This document shows, piece by piece, positions 33,684 to 44,526 of a stretch of 57,566 bases of DNA. Under the pieces are notes generated by a model. It saw only the letters and a program-made list of their open reading frames with translations. It did no database searches and was not told the DNA's origin. Positions within the stretch are counted from its first letter, which is position 1; each line of letters begins with the position of its first letter. The position numbers and the translations under genes are program-made. This stretch comes from Clostridia bacterium (GTDB taxonomy: Bacteria > Bacillota > DAOUPZ01): NCBI GenBank assembly GCA_030625885.1, contig DAOUPZ010000024.1, forward strand, positions 1 through 57,566. Reading direction: 5' to 3'.

Positions 33684-34934
33684 TTATTTTCTAATTTGCC
33701 CATTGCCAAAAACAATAAATTTTGTGGAAGTCAGTTGCTCCATTCCCATAGGGCCTCTAGCATGTAATTTTTGTGTACTAATACCTATCTCAGCACCTAA
33801 ACCAAATTGCTCACCATCGCTAAACCGGGTAGATGCATTCACATAAACAACTGCCGAATCGACTTCTTTTAAAAAGCGCCGTGCCAAAGAGTAGTTTTCC
33901 GTAATAATGACTTCAGAATGTTTGGTGCTAAATGTTTCTATATGTTCGATCGCCTCATCAATATTAGAAACAATTTTCGCAGCTATAATCATATCTAAAT
34001 ATTCAGTCGCCCAATCCGCCTCAGAAGCAGGTGTAATATCCGGCAAAATTTCCAATGTCCGGCTACACCCTCGCAATTCCACACCTGCTTTTTGTAACAC
34101 ACTATATAACGCTGGTAAAAATTCTACAGCAACATTTTTATGAACTAAAACTGTTTCCAACGCATTACAAACACCAGGTCGATGCGTTTTGCCGTTAAAA
34201 ACAATTGCAAGCGCTTTTTCTAAGTCTGCATATGCATCAACATAGGCATGGCAGTTACCCATTCCCGTCTGAATAACCGGCACAGTGGCATGTTCAATCA
34301 CCGTATTAATAAGGCCTGCCCCACCTCGGGGAATCACAACATCGATCCATTCATTCAGTTTAAGCATCACAAGAACGCCTTCCCGAGACACATCTTCTAC
34401 AAGCTGAATAGCCCCTTGCGGAATACCTACACTTTCCCCAGCTTGTGCTAACAAAGAAGCAATTGCTATATTAGAATGAATCGCACTGGGATCCCCTCTA
34501 AGTATGACAGCATTTCCAGATTTAAGGCATAAACCTGCAGCATCAGCAGTTACATTAGGACGCGCTTCATAAATCATGCCGATCACACCTAAGGGCACCT
34601 TAACCTGGCCTACTTCCAATTCATTCGGCAGTTTTTTCATCCCCATAACATTACCAATAGGATCAGGTAAATCAGCCACTTGCCTTAATCCTGCTGCCAT
34701 ACCTTCGATGCGTTGCGCCGTTAGTTTAAGGCGGTCATAAAAAGCAGTTGATACCCCATTCTCTTTAGCCAATAGCAGATCTTTTTCATTAGCAAGCATT
34801 ATCTTTTCCTTATTCATTTCTAGACTCTGTGCCATCGCTAAAAGCGCTTCATTTTTACAAGCAGTAGATAAAGTAGCTAATTTTCGAGCAGCTATTTTCG
34901 CCTTTTTTGCTTTCTGAATAATTTCATTCTCCAT
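33684..34934 (-). CDS. proA: Glutamate-5-semialdehyde dehydrogenase (gamma-glutamyl phosphate reductase)
   Basis: 416 residues from the ATG at 34934, directly after GGGGGAG. Signature VIPRGGAGLINTVIEHATVP and the catalytic cysteine region THRPGVCNALETVLVH. Reduces gamma-glutamyl phosphate with NADPH, second step of proline synthesis. proB is 66 nt upstream in the same operon. Confidence 0.97.
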   Translation of the reverse strand: MENEIIQKAKKAKIAARKLATLSTACKNEALLAMAQSLEMNKEKIMLANEKDLLLAKENGVSTAFYDRLKLTAQRIEGMAAGLRQVADLPDPIGNVMGMKKLPNELEVGQVKVPLGVIGMIYEARPNVTADAAGLCLKSGNAVILRGDPSAIHSNIAIASLLAQAGESVGIPQGAIQLVEDVSREGVLVMLKLNEWIDVVIPRGGAGLINTVIEHATVPVIQTGMGNCHAYVDAYADLEKALAIVFNGKTHRPGVCNALETVLVHKNVAVEFLPALYSVLQKAGVELRGCSRTLEILPDITPASEADWATEYLDMIIAAKIVSNIDEAIEHIETFSTKHSEVIITENYSLARRFLKEVDSAVVYVNASTRFSDGEQFGLGAEIGISTQKLHARGPMGMEQLTSTKFIVFGNGQIRK

Positions 34935-35000
34935 CTTTTTCTCCCCCTTTACCTGATGACTACACATTTAGTATGAAACTTCCTCTGAAAAGTTTAAATA

Positions 35001-36128
35001 TCATAGCCGAGCCATATTATCTCGATGAACGACTGCATCAGAAACATAATAACCCAGTATGCTTTCAATATGTTTGGAGTGGTGTCCTTTTATTTTTTCT
35101 AAATCTTCTGCTGCGTAGTTCACTAGACCCCGTGCAATTTCATGATTGTCAATATCTTTAATCATAATACCATCACCTACCCCAAAATCACCTTCAACGT
35201 CTATAACACCTGATGGCAAAAGACTTTTACCTTGATGAGTAATTGCTTTCTTTGCACCTTCATCCACCTTAACACTCCCATGCATAGGCAGACCAAAAGC
35301 AATCCAATGTTTTCTTTTTTCCAGACGATTATCCTTAGGCAAAAAGAAAGTACCTATGGATTCGCCTTTCACTGCACTATGAATAATTTGTGGAAGAGAA
35401 CCATTTCCTATAACCATGCCAATTCCAGAAGCCATAGCAATTTGAGCAGCTTTCAGCTTACTTTCCATACCACCTGTTCCTCGCATACTGCCAGAACCGC
35501 CAGCCATATCAAATATCTTGCCATTCACCTCTGAAACACATGAGATTAATTTGGCGCTTTTATTAATTCGCGGATCGCAGTCATATAATCCTTCTGTATC
35601 CGTTAAAATAATTAATAAATCAGCATCCACCAGTTCGGCAACTAATACAGATAGTAAATCATTATCTGTAAACTTGATTTCTTCTACAACCACTGTATCA
35701 TTTTCATTAATAATCGGTATCACATGTAAAGAAAGTAAATGCTGCAATGTATTTCGGGCATTAAGATACCGCTTGCGATCACCCATATCATCCCGTGTTA
35801 ATAATACTTGGCCAGCTATATGACCATATTCCCCAAAGAATTTGGTATACATCTGCATTAAAGCACCCTGTCCTACTGATGAAGCCGCCTGCTTTTCTGG
35901 AATAGACAGCGCCCTTTCATGAAGACCTAAAACACCCATTCCTGCACCAACTGCTCCAGAACTGACGAGAATAACATCCAGTCCCTCATTCTTTAAATCA
36001 GCTAATTCTCTCACTAGCCGCTCCATAACAGCTAAATTCAATTTTCCCGTTTCATACGTCAAAGTACTGGTCCCTACTTTAACGACAACGCGTTTTATAG
36101 AATTAGAAAAATATTTCGTTCGCTCCAT
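35001..36128 (-). CDS. proB: Glutamate 5-kinase
   Basis: 375 residues: amino-acid kinase domain (VVKVGTSTLTYETGKLN, VILVSSGAVGAGMGVLG, INENDTVVVEEIKFTDND, GTGGMESKLKAAQIAMASG) and a C-terminal PUA domain (LPSGVIDVEGDFGVGDGIMI). Phosphorylates glutamate, the feedback-controlled first step of proline synthesis. Lies between yhbY (15 nt upstream) and proA. Confidence 0.97.
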   Translation of the reverse strand: MERTKYFSNSIKRVVVKVGTSTLTYETGKLNLAVMERLVRELADLKNEGLDVILVSSGAVGAGMGVLGLHERALSIPEKQAASSVGQGALMQMYTKFFGEYGHIAGQVLLTRDDMGDRKRYLNARNTLQHLLSLHVIPIINENDTVVVEEIKFTDNDLLSVLVAELVDADLLIILTDTEGLYDCDPRINKSAKLISCVSEVNGKIFDMAGGSGSMRGTGGMESKLKAAQIAMASGIGMVIGNGSLPQIIHSAVKGESIGTFFLPKDNRLEKRKHWIAFGLPMHGSVKVDEGAKKAITHQGKSLLPSGVIDVEGDFGVGDGIMIKDIDNHEIARGLVNYAAEDLEKIKGHHSKHIESILGYYVSDAVVHRDNMARL

Positions 36129-36143
36129 CTCTATCCTCTTCCT

Positions 36144-36437
36144 CTAATGTGGTAACTCAATTGTCGGTTTTTCTTCTGATTCTTTATAGATTAATATTTT
36201 GCTTCCAATCGTTTGAACGACATCTGCGCCCGCTTCAGCAGCAATTTGATCCGCTACTTCACGTACAGAAGCCATGCAATTATTTAATACTTTCATCTTT
36301 ATTAATTCTCTAGCCTCCAATGTTTCTACCACCTGGACAATTAATGATTCTGTTACACCCGCTTTTCCTACTTGAACAATAGGTTCCATTGTATTTCCTA
36401 ATCCTCTTAAATAACTCCGTTGTTTACTCGTTAGCAT
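36144..36437 (-). CDS. yhbY: CRS1/YhbY-type RNA-binding protein
   Basis: 97 residues from the ATG at 36437 (GGGGGGTG upstream; a GTG three codons earlier forms part of that site). CRM fold: LTSKQRSYLRGLGNTMEPIV QVGKAGVT, conserved GxxG-like loop VGKAG, and LIKMKVLNNC. Associated with pre-50S ribosome maturation. Sits between obgE and proB. Confidence 0.94.
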   Translation of the reverse strand: MLTSKQRSYLRGLGNTMEPIVQVGKAGVTESLIVQVVETLEARELIKMKVLNNCMASVREVADQIAAEAGADVVQTIGSKILIYKESEEKPTIELPH

Positions 36438-36484
36438 GGTTTTCACCCCCCATTATTTGAATAATCCTCTTATATTGAATCTTC

Positions 36485-37804
<1,320 letters not shown>

Positions 37805-37845
37805 TTAGTATTCACGTCTACAGGACTTTTATGCTTTATTAATTA

Positions 37846-37904
37846 GTAGAAAGCTGAAGGTTAAAGGTAGAAGGTTTTTAAATTTTTTACCTTCCACATT
37901 CTAC
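37846..37904. repeat. Heptad-armed inverted repeat, copy C
   Basis: Left arm contains GGTTAAA/GGTAGAA/GGT preceded by GTAGAAAGCTGAA; right arm TTTTTAC/CTTCCAC/ATTCTAC followed by GTCTTT, the same trailing GTCTTT as copy A. Imperfect stem with one indel. Between rpmA and obgE. Confidence 0.6.
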
Positions 37905-37929
37905 GTCTTTTTTCTTTCTCTAATACATA

Positions 37930-37962
37930 TGAAGAAACCCAGCACCTGAGTGCTGGGCTATA
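37930..37962 (-). terminator. Terminator of rplU-prp-rpmA
   Basis: 8-bp GC-rich stem CCCAGCAC / GTGCTGGG with 4-nt loop, then TTTCTTC on the minus strand, 10 nt after the rpmA stop. Confidence 0.8.
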
Positions 37963-37971
37963 CATCATTCA

Positions 37972-38262
37972 TTACATAACAAATCGTTCTTCATAGATGC
38001 TAACTTGTTTACTATTTTTCCCTTTTCTTTCGTACTTAACATAGCCATCCATTTTTGCAAACAAGGTATCATCTTTTCCTAAACCAACATTAGTACCAGG
38101 TTTGATTCTTGTCCCTCTTTGACGAACTAAGATACTCCCAGAAGTAACAAATTCACCGTCGTATTCCTTAATTCCTAGACGTTGTGCATTACTGTCACGA
38201 CCATTTCTAGTACTACCCATACCTTTTTTATGCGCGAATAATTGAAGGTTTAATTTTATCAT
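37972..38262 (-). CDS. rpmA: 50S ribosomal protein L27
   Basis: 96 residues. Begins [20 protein letters not shown]: the N-terminal extension ending LQLF is the Prp cleavage site of Bacillota, exposing AHKKG, which reaches the peptidyl-transferase centre. Followed by the L27 core [20 protein letters not shown]. Directly downstream of prp (3 nt). Confidence 0.98.
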   Translation of the reverse strand: MIKLNLQLFAHKKGMGSTRNGRDSNAQRLGIKEYDGEFVTSGSILVRQRGTRIKPGTNVGLGKDDTLFAKMDGYVKYERKGKNSKQVSIYEERFVM

Positions 38263-38265
38263 TTG

Positions 38266-38601
38266 TTACACCTCCCTCATCATTACAATATTTATACTTT
38301 CAGGATACTGTTTATTTATTTCTTGAAGTCCAATCAACATCGTTTCCAATATAGCTGCCGCTTTTTCTGCTTTTAAGGCATCCAGTTTTTGTCTCAAATG
38401 ACATTTCAAAAATCCATCTTTAATTTCTACCTTAGGTGATAGGTTTAAATATCCTTCTAATCCCATCACTGCAGTCTGCAATAGAATAGAAATAGCTGCA
38501 CATACTATGTCTTGGCCTTGATATCCATAACCAGAATGACCAAAAGCTTCAAATGAAACGATTTGCTCTATATCATTACGCCAAACCTTGACGTTTACCA
38601 T
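38266..38601 (-). CDS. prp: Ribosomal-processing cysteine protease Prp
   Basis: 111 residues. Catalytic His and Cys in FGHSGYGYQGQDIVCAAIS (His22, Cys34). Removes the N-terminal extension of L27 before its incorporation into the ribosome. Located between rplU and rpmA, its substrate gene, as in all extension-bearing Bacillota. Confidence 0.96.
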   Translation of the reverse strand: MVNVKVWRNDIEQIVSFEAFGHSGYGYQGQDIVCAAISILLQTAVMGLEGYLNLSPKVEIKDGFLKCHLRQKLDALKAEKAAAILETMLIGLQEINKQYPESINIVMMREV

Positions 38602-38622
38602 GCTGAAAGTTCGCCCCTTACC

Positions 38623-38937
38623 TTAAGCTTCAATTTTTTCAATAACAACTTTTGTATAAGGCTGACGATGACCTTTTTTCTTACGGTAGTCTTTTTTAGC
38701 TTTAAACTTGAAAATAACAACTTTTTTATCTTTTCCTTGTTCAATAACTTTTGCAGTTACTTTGGCACCTTCAACAAAAGGTTTTCCAACAGTTAGTTCA
38801 TTATTGTCATTGGAAACAGCTAATATGTTATTAAATTCTACCATTTCTCCTGTTTCAAACGGCATCTTTTCTACTTTTACCCAATCGCCTTCTTGCACTT
38901 TAAATTGTTTTCCGCCCGTTTCTAAAATTGCGTACAT
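38623..38937 (-). CDS. rplU: 50S ribosomal protein L21
   Basis: 104 residues from the ATG at 38937 ([20 protein letters not shown]), with TTAGGAGGTGG upstream. The frame stays open to 39078 through the leader, but that upstream part starts at the promoter -35 and is not coding. C-terminal [20 protein letters not shown] is the L21 signature. First gene of rplU-prp-rpmA. Confidence 0.98.
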   Translation of the reverse strand: MYAILETGGKQFKVQEGDWVKVEKMPFETGEMVEFNNILAVSNDNNELTVGKPFVEGAKVTAKVIEQGKDKKVVIFKFKAKKDYRKKKGHRQPYTKVVIEKIEA

Positions 38938-39044
38938 GTCTTGTCCACCTCCTAATCTAGACTCACCGAAATCTAGGCAAACATCTTCATCAATGTTATT
39001 TATGACCCGCTTCGTGTGGTTGAGATAGCACGGTAGCACTATCT
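38938..39044 (-). promoter_or_regulatory. rplU 5' leader, candidate L21 autoregulatory RNA
   Basis: ~105-nt leader with two hairpins: GATAG..CTATC near the 5' end and CTAGA / TCTAG just before the Shine-Dalgarno. Position and length fit the L21 leader family of Bacillota, but I did not check covariation. Confidence 0.5.
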
Positions 39045-39049
39045 TTGCT

Positions 39050-39078
39050 ATTATAGCATAGTTCCAAACAAGTGTCAA
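39050..39078 (-). promoter_or_regulatory. Consensus sigma-A promoter of rplU-prp-rpmA
   Basis: TTGACA (39073-39078), 17-nt spacer, TATAAT (39050-39055): perfect consensus, appropriate for a ribosomal protein operon. Confidence 0.93.
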
Positions 39079-39117
39079 TGTCGTGTTTTATTGTAAATCA
39101 TTAGCAATAATGACGGT

Positions 39118-39175
39118 TTGGCAGGTAGCAACTAGCAGGTATCTTTCCCCCTACCTGCTAACTGCTACCTGCCAA
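39118..39175. repeat. Heptad-armed inverted repeat, copy D
   Basis: Two 24-nt arms with 2 mismatches and a ~10-nt pyrimidine loop; left arm CAGGTAG/CAACTAG/CAGGTA, right arm CTACCTG/CTAACTG/CTACCTG. Begins 4 nt beyond the rng stop, so it could end that transcript, though no T-tract follows on the minus strand. Confidence 0.75.
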
Positions 39176-39178
39176 GAA

Positions 39179-40882
39179 TCATCTCAAAATCAATACCGCT
39201 TTAGCATAGGTTCTATTGACACGAGTAATCTCTACTTTTACTCGCTCTCCAATAAATTTCCCACCACCCTCAATATCAATAACATAACCTTCTAACTTCG
39301 TAATACCATTATATGGATTTGATGCATGGGGTTCTTTTACTTCTAAATCAATAATTTGACCTTGTTGTACTGGCAATGCTTTTTTTTCAACTTCTTCTTT
39401 GGAACCAATACTCATAATTTCAAGTTCTTCAATCGGCAATTCATCTTTTCCCTTAATAAATATGTTTTTTTGCGTCTGTTCTTCAAACTTATCAAGACCC
39501 GCACCCCCTGATCCAATTAATACGGATGCAACCAAAGGATGTACTGCCACAAGCACAGCTTCTGCTGCAGTTTGTTGCAAAACACTATTCAACTTTCGTT
39601 TTACTCGTGCTGCCATTGTCTTTTCATCTAAAACAGTTCCCCGTCCATCACATTCAGGACAAGTTTTCAATAGGGTATGACTAAGACTCTTCCCTGATTT
39701 CTTTCGCGTCATTTCTACAAGTCCTAAAATCGTTAACCCTAAAACATTGACTTTAACTCGATCTCTTTTTGTTGCTTCTGTTAAAGTGTCAAGAACTTTA
39801 TCTTTGTGTTCCTGCGTTTCCATATCAATGAAATCAATAATAATTATACCACCAAAGTTACGCAGCCGAATTTGGCGGGCTATTTCTTTAGCTGCCTCTA
39901 CATTGGTCTTTACGACTGTATCTGCCAGATTAATGCCGCCAACATATTTACCTGTATTCACGTCAATAGATATAAGCGCTTCCGTTTCATCAATAACAAG
40001 ATAGCCTCCATTTTTCAGCCATACTTTTCTTTTAAGCGCTTTATCAATTTCTCCTTGTATCCCAAAGGTATCAAAAACATTTGGTTTCTTCGTATACAAT
40101 TGAACACGTGGTTTTAAATGGGAGGCAATATAATCTAAAGTATCTAATGTGTTCTCATAATCACTATGGGAATCAATAACTAAACGATCCACCTCTATAC
40201 TAAAAAAATCACGTATCATTCGATTAATTAAATCTAGATCTTTATAAATAAGCTCTGGTGCCTTCGCCTTTTTATCTTTTTGCTGAACTTTGCGCCATAA
40301 CTTCACTAAAAAATCAATATCTTGTGCAATTTCCTTTTCTGTCTTTCCTTCAGCAACGGTACGAACAATAAGTCCCATCCCAAAAGGCTTAATTTTTTCG
40401 GCAATTTGATGTAAACGTTCCCGTTCTGCCTCATCTTCTATTCGCCTAGAAATACCAATATAATCCACCGTAGGCATTAAGACAAGATATCTTCCTGGTA
40501 ATGTAATATGAGTTGTAATTCTAGCACCTTTAGTCCCTACCGGTTCTTTTGTTACTTGAACAACAACTTCCTGGCCTACATGCAACACATCAGCTACTGA
40601 AAGTTTTGACGTATCAAACTCAAATCCTTCTTCATCAAAGTGCCCATTTTTTACCGGAACCGCATCAGCAACGTATAAAAATGCGTTTTTTTCTAAACCA
40701 ACATTGACAAATGCCGCTTGCATACCAGGCAAAACATTTTCTACCTTACCTTTATAAATATTACCTACAATCCGATGATTAACAGCTGTTTCATAATATA
40801 ATTCAGCCAAAACATCATCTTCTAATATTGCTACCCGCGTTAAATCTTCTTCAACATTAACCACTATTTCTAATGACATCAT
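39179..40882 (-). CDS. rng: Ribonuclease G/E family endoribonuclease
   Basis: 567 residues from the ATG at 40882 (GGGGAG upstream; adjacent ATG codons at 40888 and 40879 are possible). S1 domain (~35-110, GNIYKGKVENVLPGMQAAFV NVG), RNase H/DNase-like catalytic core (ALISIDVNTGKYVGG, IIIIDFIDM with the Mg-binding Asp residues), Zn-link CPECDGRGTV, and small domain. Cuts single-stranded A/U-rich RNA, maturing 16S rRNA 5' ends. Downstream of the TIGR03960/03936 pair. Confidence 0.96.
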   Translation of the reverse strand: MMSLEIVVNVEEDLTRVAILEDDVLAELYYETAVNHRIVGNIYKGKVENVLPGMQAAFVNVGLEKNAFLYVADAVPVKNGHFDEEGFEFDTSKLSVADVLHVGQEVVVQVTKEPVGTKGARITTHITLPGRYLVLMPTVDYIGISRRIEDEAERERLHQIAEKIKPFGMGLIVRTVAEGKTEKEIAQDIDFLVKLWRKVQQKDKKAKAPELIYKDLDLINRMIRDFFSIEVDRLVIDSHSDYENTLDTLDYIASHLKPRVQLYTKKPNVFDTFGIQGEIDKALKRKVWLKNGGYLVIDETEALISIDVNTGKYVGGINLADTVVKTNVEAAKEIARQIRLRNFGGIIIIDFIDMETQEHKDKVLDTLTEATKRDRVKVNVLGLTILGLVEMTRKKSGKSLSHTLLKTCPECDGRGTVLDEKTMAARVKRKLNSVLQQTAAEAVLVAVHPLVASVLIGSGGAGLDKFEEQTQKNIFIKGKDELPIEELEIMSIGSKEEVEKKALPVQQGQIIDLEVKEPHASNPYNGITKLEGYVIDIEGGGKFIGERVKVEITRVNRTYAKAVLILR

Positions 40883-40921
40883 TCTCATCTCCCCAAAATT
40901 TCAAATAAACCTAAACTGCCT

Positions 40922-41620
40922 CTACATGATTTCCCAAGGGGTTATGACCTTTGAACCTTCTTGTAAATATAAAGCAATACGATGTACACGTATCCATTCA
41001 GGCTCAACATTCAATAATTCATACTTGAGCATTCCCTCTATCACCTGTTCAGGTCTAACATTTCCAGTATTCCCAGTTACAAGCACCAACTCCAATGTAA
41101 AAACATCATTCTCTTGGGAAATAACAGTCATATCCTCAATCAAGGGGCGAATATTGATTTCTTTCATCCCCCTTTTTGTCTTTTTCGTGAGTGAAATAAC
41201 TTCTTTTTTTAAGTAACTATGAATCGCATCCTCTAAATATTCTTGCTCCATACCTGTTAACATCAACTTAACCTGATATACTATTCTATTTAATTTTCCC
41301 TGTAATGAAGGTATTTTCACGGGCATCTCTCGTGCTTCAATAACATGAAACCCAGGTGGCAACTGTTTGTTTAAATGCGCCATAAATGTTTCAGGTTCTA
41401 AAGACATCTTTAACTCAAAATCAATATACTCGACTTCACTTGTAGCTCCCACAGGTAATATGGACCCAAATGAAATTTTTAAATGAGGGTTAAACCCTTG
41501 TGTTAGCGCTACAGGCAATCTTGCACGACGAATTACCCGCGTTAATACACGCAAAAAATCTAAATGAGATACAAACCTAACACGATCATCCTTTGAAAGT
41601 CGAACTCTAATCCGTTGCAT
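40922..41620 (-). CDS. TIGR03936 / DUF2344 family protein
   Basis: 232 residues from the ATG at 41620 (GGCGGTGAG upstream), overlapping the end of the radical SAM gene by 14 nt. Family features: MQRIRVRLSKDDRVRFVSHL DFLR and GFNPHLKISFGSILPVG. Nearly always adjacent or fused to TIGR03960 radical SAM proteins; joint function unknown, possibly tRNA or ribosome modification. The overlap suggests translational coupling. Confidence 0.93.
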   Translation of the reverse strand: MQRIRVRLSKDDRVRFVSHLDFLRVLTRVIRRARLPVALTQGFNPHLKISFGSILPVGATSEVEYIDFELKMSLEPETFMAHLNKQLPPGFHVIEAREMPVKIPSLQGKLNRIVYQVKLMLTGMEQEYLEDAIHSYLKKEVISLTKKTKRGMKEINIRPLIEDMTVISQENDVFTLELVLVTGNTGNVRPEQVIEGMLKYELLNVEPEWIRVHRIALYLQEGSKVITPWEIM

Positions 41621-43502
41621 CAGAATGCTCACCGCCTATAATCTTCATTTCTACGTCTAAGGTATTGCATAACCCACATCCTATACATTGTTCAAAACGA
41701 CAATCGGGCGTTAATTGAATTTTATAAGCTTTTTCTCTTTCTTTCCATAAATATTGTTTGCTTACACCGCAAAGAATATGATCCCATGGGAGAACTTCAT
41801 CATATTCTCGCTGACGATTAGCATAAAAGTAAGGATCTAAATTTACCTCTTTAAAAGCCTGCATCCATTTATCATACTGAAAATAATCAGTCCACCCATC
41901 AAATTTGCACCCTAGTTCCCAAGCATGATAAAGTGCTTGAGATACTTTTCGATCCCCTCGAGCAAATACTGCCTCCACAAAACTTAGCTCCGCATCATGA
42001 TAGTTGTATTTAACTTGCTTTCGAGGCAAATGCTGTTTTAAATATAATTGCTCTTCTTTCAATTCGTCAATCGAAAATTGGGCTTCCCATTGAAAGGGTG
42101 TATCACATTTGGGTACAAAAGAAGATGTACTTACGGTAATATTAACTTTTTTACCTTTCCGCTTTCCTTCTCTCAATAAGCCTTGATCTAATTTAATGAT
42201 TTTTTCCACAAGATTTACGATACCATCTAGATCTTCTTGAGCTTCTGTTGGTAATCCTATCATAAAATAGAGCTTAAACGATGACCAACCGGCTTTTAGT
42301 GCACTTTCTGTTGCTGATAATAGATCCTCTTCCGTTACACCCTTGTTAATGACATCTCTTAAACGCTGCGTACCTGCTTCTGGAGCAAAAGTCAGACCTG
42401 TTTTGCGAACACGTTGTACTTCCTCAGCTAAATCAAGGGAAAATGCATCAACACGTTGTGAAGGAAGCGAAATACCGACTCCAAATTCTCCGTACTGATC
42501 AATTAAATCCTTAGTTAATTGACCCACTTGTGAATAATCACTCGACGAAAGAGAAGTTAAAGATATTTCATCATATCCAGTATTATTAAATATCTTAGAT
42601 GCTTGTTCTTTTAATACCTGAGGCGATTTTTCTCTTATTGGCCGATAAATCATCCCTGCCTGGCAAAAACGACATCCCCTGGTACACCCTCGAAACAATT
42701 CCAACACCATTCGGTCATGAACAATATCCATATACGGCACAATAGGACAAGTCGGATAGTCTACAGCATTTAAATCTTTAACAACCCTTTTTTGAATCAT
42801 AGTACTTACATTTGAAGCATTTGCCTCCAATTCTTTCAATGTACCATCCATATTGTAAGAAGGTTTGTAAAAACATGGGACATATACTCCCTTAATCGCC
42901 GCTAAAGATTCCAGTAGATCTAATTTACTTGTGCTTTTTGATTGTTTCCAGTCTTTATAGCAATCAAAAAGTTCCTGCATGACTTCTTCACCTTCACCAA
43001 TAACAAACAGATCAAAAAAATCCGCCAAAGGTTCGGGATTAAACGCGCAAGGGCCTCCTGCAATAATCAGAGGCATATGATCCTGTCGTTCACGCGACCA
43101 TTTTGGTATACCCGCCAAATCTAACATGTTTAGAATATTAGAATAGCTCATTTCATATTGAAGCGTAAACCCAATCATATCAAATTGGTCAAGAGGCGTC
43201 TTGGTCTCCAGACTAAATAACGGTATCTTCAACTCCCGCATTTTCTCTTCCATATCGACCCATGGCGTATAGACCCTTTCCAGCACAGCATCATTTCGCT
43301 TGTTAAGAGTGGAATAAAGAATATGAGATCCCAAATGAGACATACCCACTTCGTAAACATCAGGAAATGCAAAAGCAAAAGTTATATCCACATCTTCATG
43401 GTTTTTATGAATTGCGTTCAACTCATTGCCCAGATATCGAGTCGGTTTTGCCACAAAAGGAAAAATTGTATCTTCAATAACACGTGTGAGATATTTATTC
43501 AC
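41607..43502 (-). CDS. TIGR03960 family B12-binding-type radical SAM protein
   Basis: 631 residues from a GTG at 43502 (AAAGGAGAAGACTCT upstream; an in-frame ATG at 43520 overlaps the site). Cobalamin-binding-like N-terminal domain (ADFFDLFVIGEGEEVMQELF), radical SAM cluster RGCTRGCRFCQAGMIYRP, and a C-terminal cysteine set CRFEQCIGCGLCN. Pairs with the DUF2344 gene that overlaps it. Substrate unknown. Confidence 0.95.
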   Translation of the reverse strand: MNKYLTRVIEDTIFPFVAKPTRYLGNELNAIHKNHEDVDITFAFAFPDVYEVGMSHLGSHILYSTLNKRNDAVLERVYTPWVDMEEKMRELKIPLFSLETKTPLDQFDMIGFTLQYEMSYSNILNMLDLAGIPKWSRERQDHMPLIIAGGPCAFNPEPLADFFDLFVIGEGEEVMQELFDCYKDWKQSKSTSKLDLLESLAAIKGVYVPCFYKPSYNMDGTLKELEANASNVSTMIQKRVVKDLNAVDYPTCPIVPYMDIVHDRMVLELFRGCTRGCRFCQAGMIYRPIREKSPQVLKEQASKIFNNTGYDEISLTSLSSSDYSQVGQLTKDLIDQYGEFGVGISLPSQRVDAFSLDLAEEVQRVRKTGLTFAPEAGTQRLRDVINKGVTEEDLLSATESALKAGWSSFKLYFMIGLPTEAQEDLDGIVNLVEKIIKLDQGLLREGKRKGKKVNITVSTSSFVPKCDTPFQWEAQFSIDELKEEQLYLKQHLPRKQVKYNYHDAELSFVEAVFARGDRKVSQALYHAWELGCKFDGWTDYFQYDKWMQAFKEVNLDPYFYANRQREYDEVLPWDHILCGVSKQYLWKEREKAYKIQLTPDCRFEQCIGCGLCNTLDVEMKIIGGEHSDATD

Positions 43503-43601
43503 AGAGTCTTCTCCTTTCATTACTACATAATTTTTTCATGGTCTGCTATGAATTAGTTTCTTTAACTATAAGAAGTTCTATGCTTTTTCTTTAATTCCTT
43601 T

Positions 43602-44498
43602 TTAATCCAAAAATTTTACTTTGTTTTGGTAAAGTATTTGTTTCATTGTAATGCTAATCCCTTTTTCCATTAATATATCAACAACCTGAGATTCAGTAAT
43701 CATGCCCGCTATTTCCCAATGATGATTCATAATTACAAACGTGTGATACTTTTGTGGTAATGCATAATTAATGACTTCCCCTACAGGCGTCGTTTCCAAA
43801 ACAACTAATTGTTCCCCTGAAATGATACCTTTCTTTAATAGATCTTCTTTCTTCTTCGTATAATTCTTCATAATAACATATAATGTCATCTGTTTCTCTT
43901 GATTGCTGGCACCGAAAAGAAAAATAGCAATTACAATCACCAAAGCATTGACATAACCCAAGTAAAAGCCAATACTTCCCCCTATCATTAAAATAACACT
44001 TATAAATCGACTCATTCCAAAAGCCTTTTCTGATGCTTTTTTAAATCCAATTTTTCGTGCAAGAAGAGAACGATAAATTCTCCCCCCATCTAGAGGCAAT
44101 GCGGGTATGAAATTAAATAGGGCCATAAATAAGTTAACTTTAATAAAAAAAAATGTGAGATCAGGATTCCAAACATGACAATACTGCATCAACCACCCTA
44201 CTCCCATTAAAGCTAAATTATTTAGAGGCCCTGCAATCGCTATATTAAATTCAGAATGCACATCACATCCTAGCATATTATCAATTTTTGCTACTCCTCC
44301 GAAAGGCATGACCTCTATTTCAATAACATGATACCCTTCATTTATAGCCACAAATACATGTGCCATTTCATGCAAAAAGGCTACTCCAAAAACAATTAAT
44401 GCTTGGGGTAATAAATCAATCATTGCATATACAAGCATTAAAAAAACGAACCATTTATTTAATTTGATTTTCACGCCTACAATTTTCCCAATGATCAT
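43602..44498 (-). CDS. spoIVFB: Site-2-type intramembrane metalloprotease, SpoIVFB-like
   Basis: 298 residues. Several membrane helices with zinc motif FLHEMAHVFVA (HExxH) and the third-ligand segment NFIPALPLDGGRI, then a C-terminal CBS-like domain (VGEVINYALPQKYHTFVIMN). SpoIVFB cleaves pro-sigma-K in the mother cell. Assigned as SpoIVFB from order: 28 nt after the M23 gene and in the minCD-spoIVFA-spoIVFB-rplU neighbourhood of B. subtilis. Confidence 0.9.
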   Translation of the reverse strand: MIIGKIVGVKIKLNKWFVFLMLVYAMIDLLPQALIVFGVAFLHEMAHVFVAINEGYHVIEIEVMPFGGVAKIDNMLGCDVHSEFNIAIAGPLNNLALMGVGWLMQYCHVWNPDLTFFFIKVNLFMALFNFIPALPLDGGRIYRSLLARKIGFKKASEKAFGMSRFISVILMIGGSIGFYLGYVNALVIVIAIFLFGASNQEKQMTLYVIMKNYTKKKEDLLKKGIISGEQLVVLETTPVGEVINYALPQKYHTFVIMNHHWEIAGMITESQVVDILMEKGISITMKQILYQNKVKFLD

Positions 44499-44526
44499 TC
44501 ATATGCCCCACTTTCAGACATAGCTA

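Noticed and set aside
38938-39078. 47-residue N-terminal extension of L21
   Set aside because: It would begin in the promoter -35 box and run through the leader; the ATG at 38937 has the real Shine-Dalgarno and standard L21 start.
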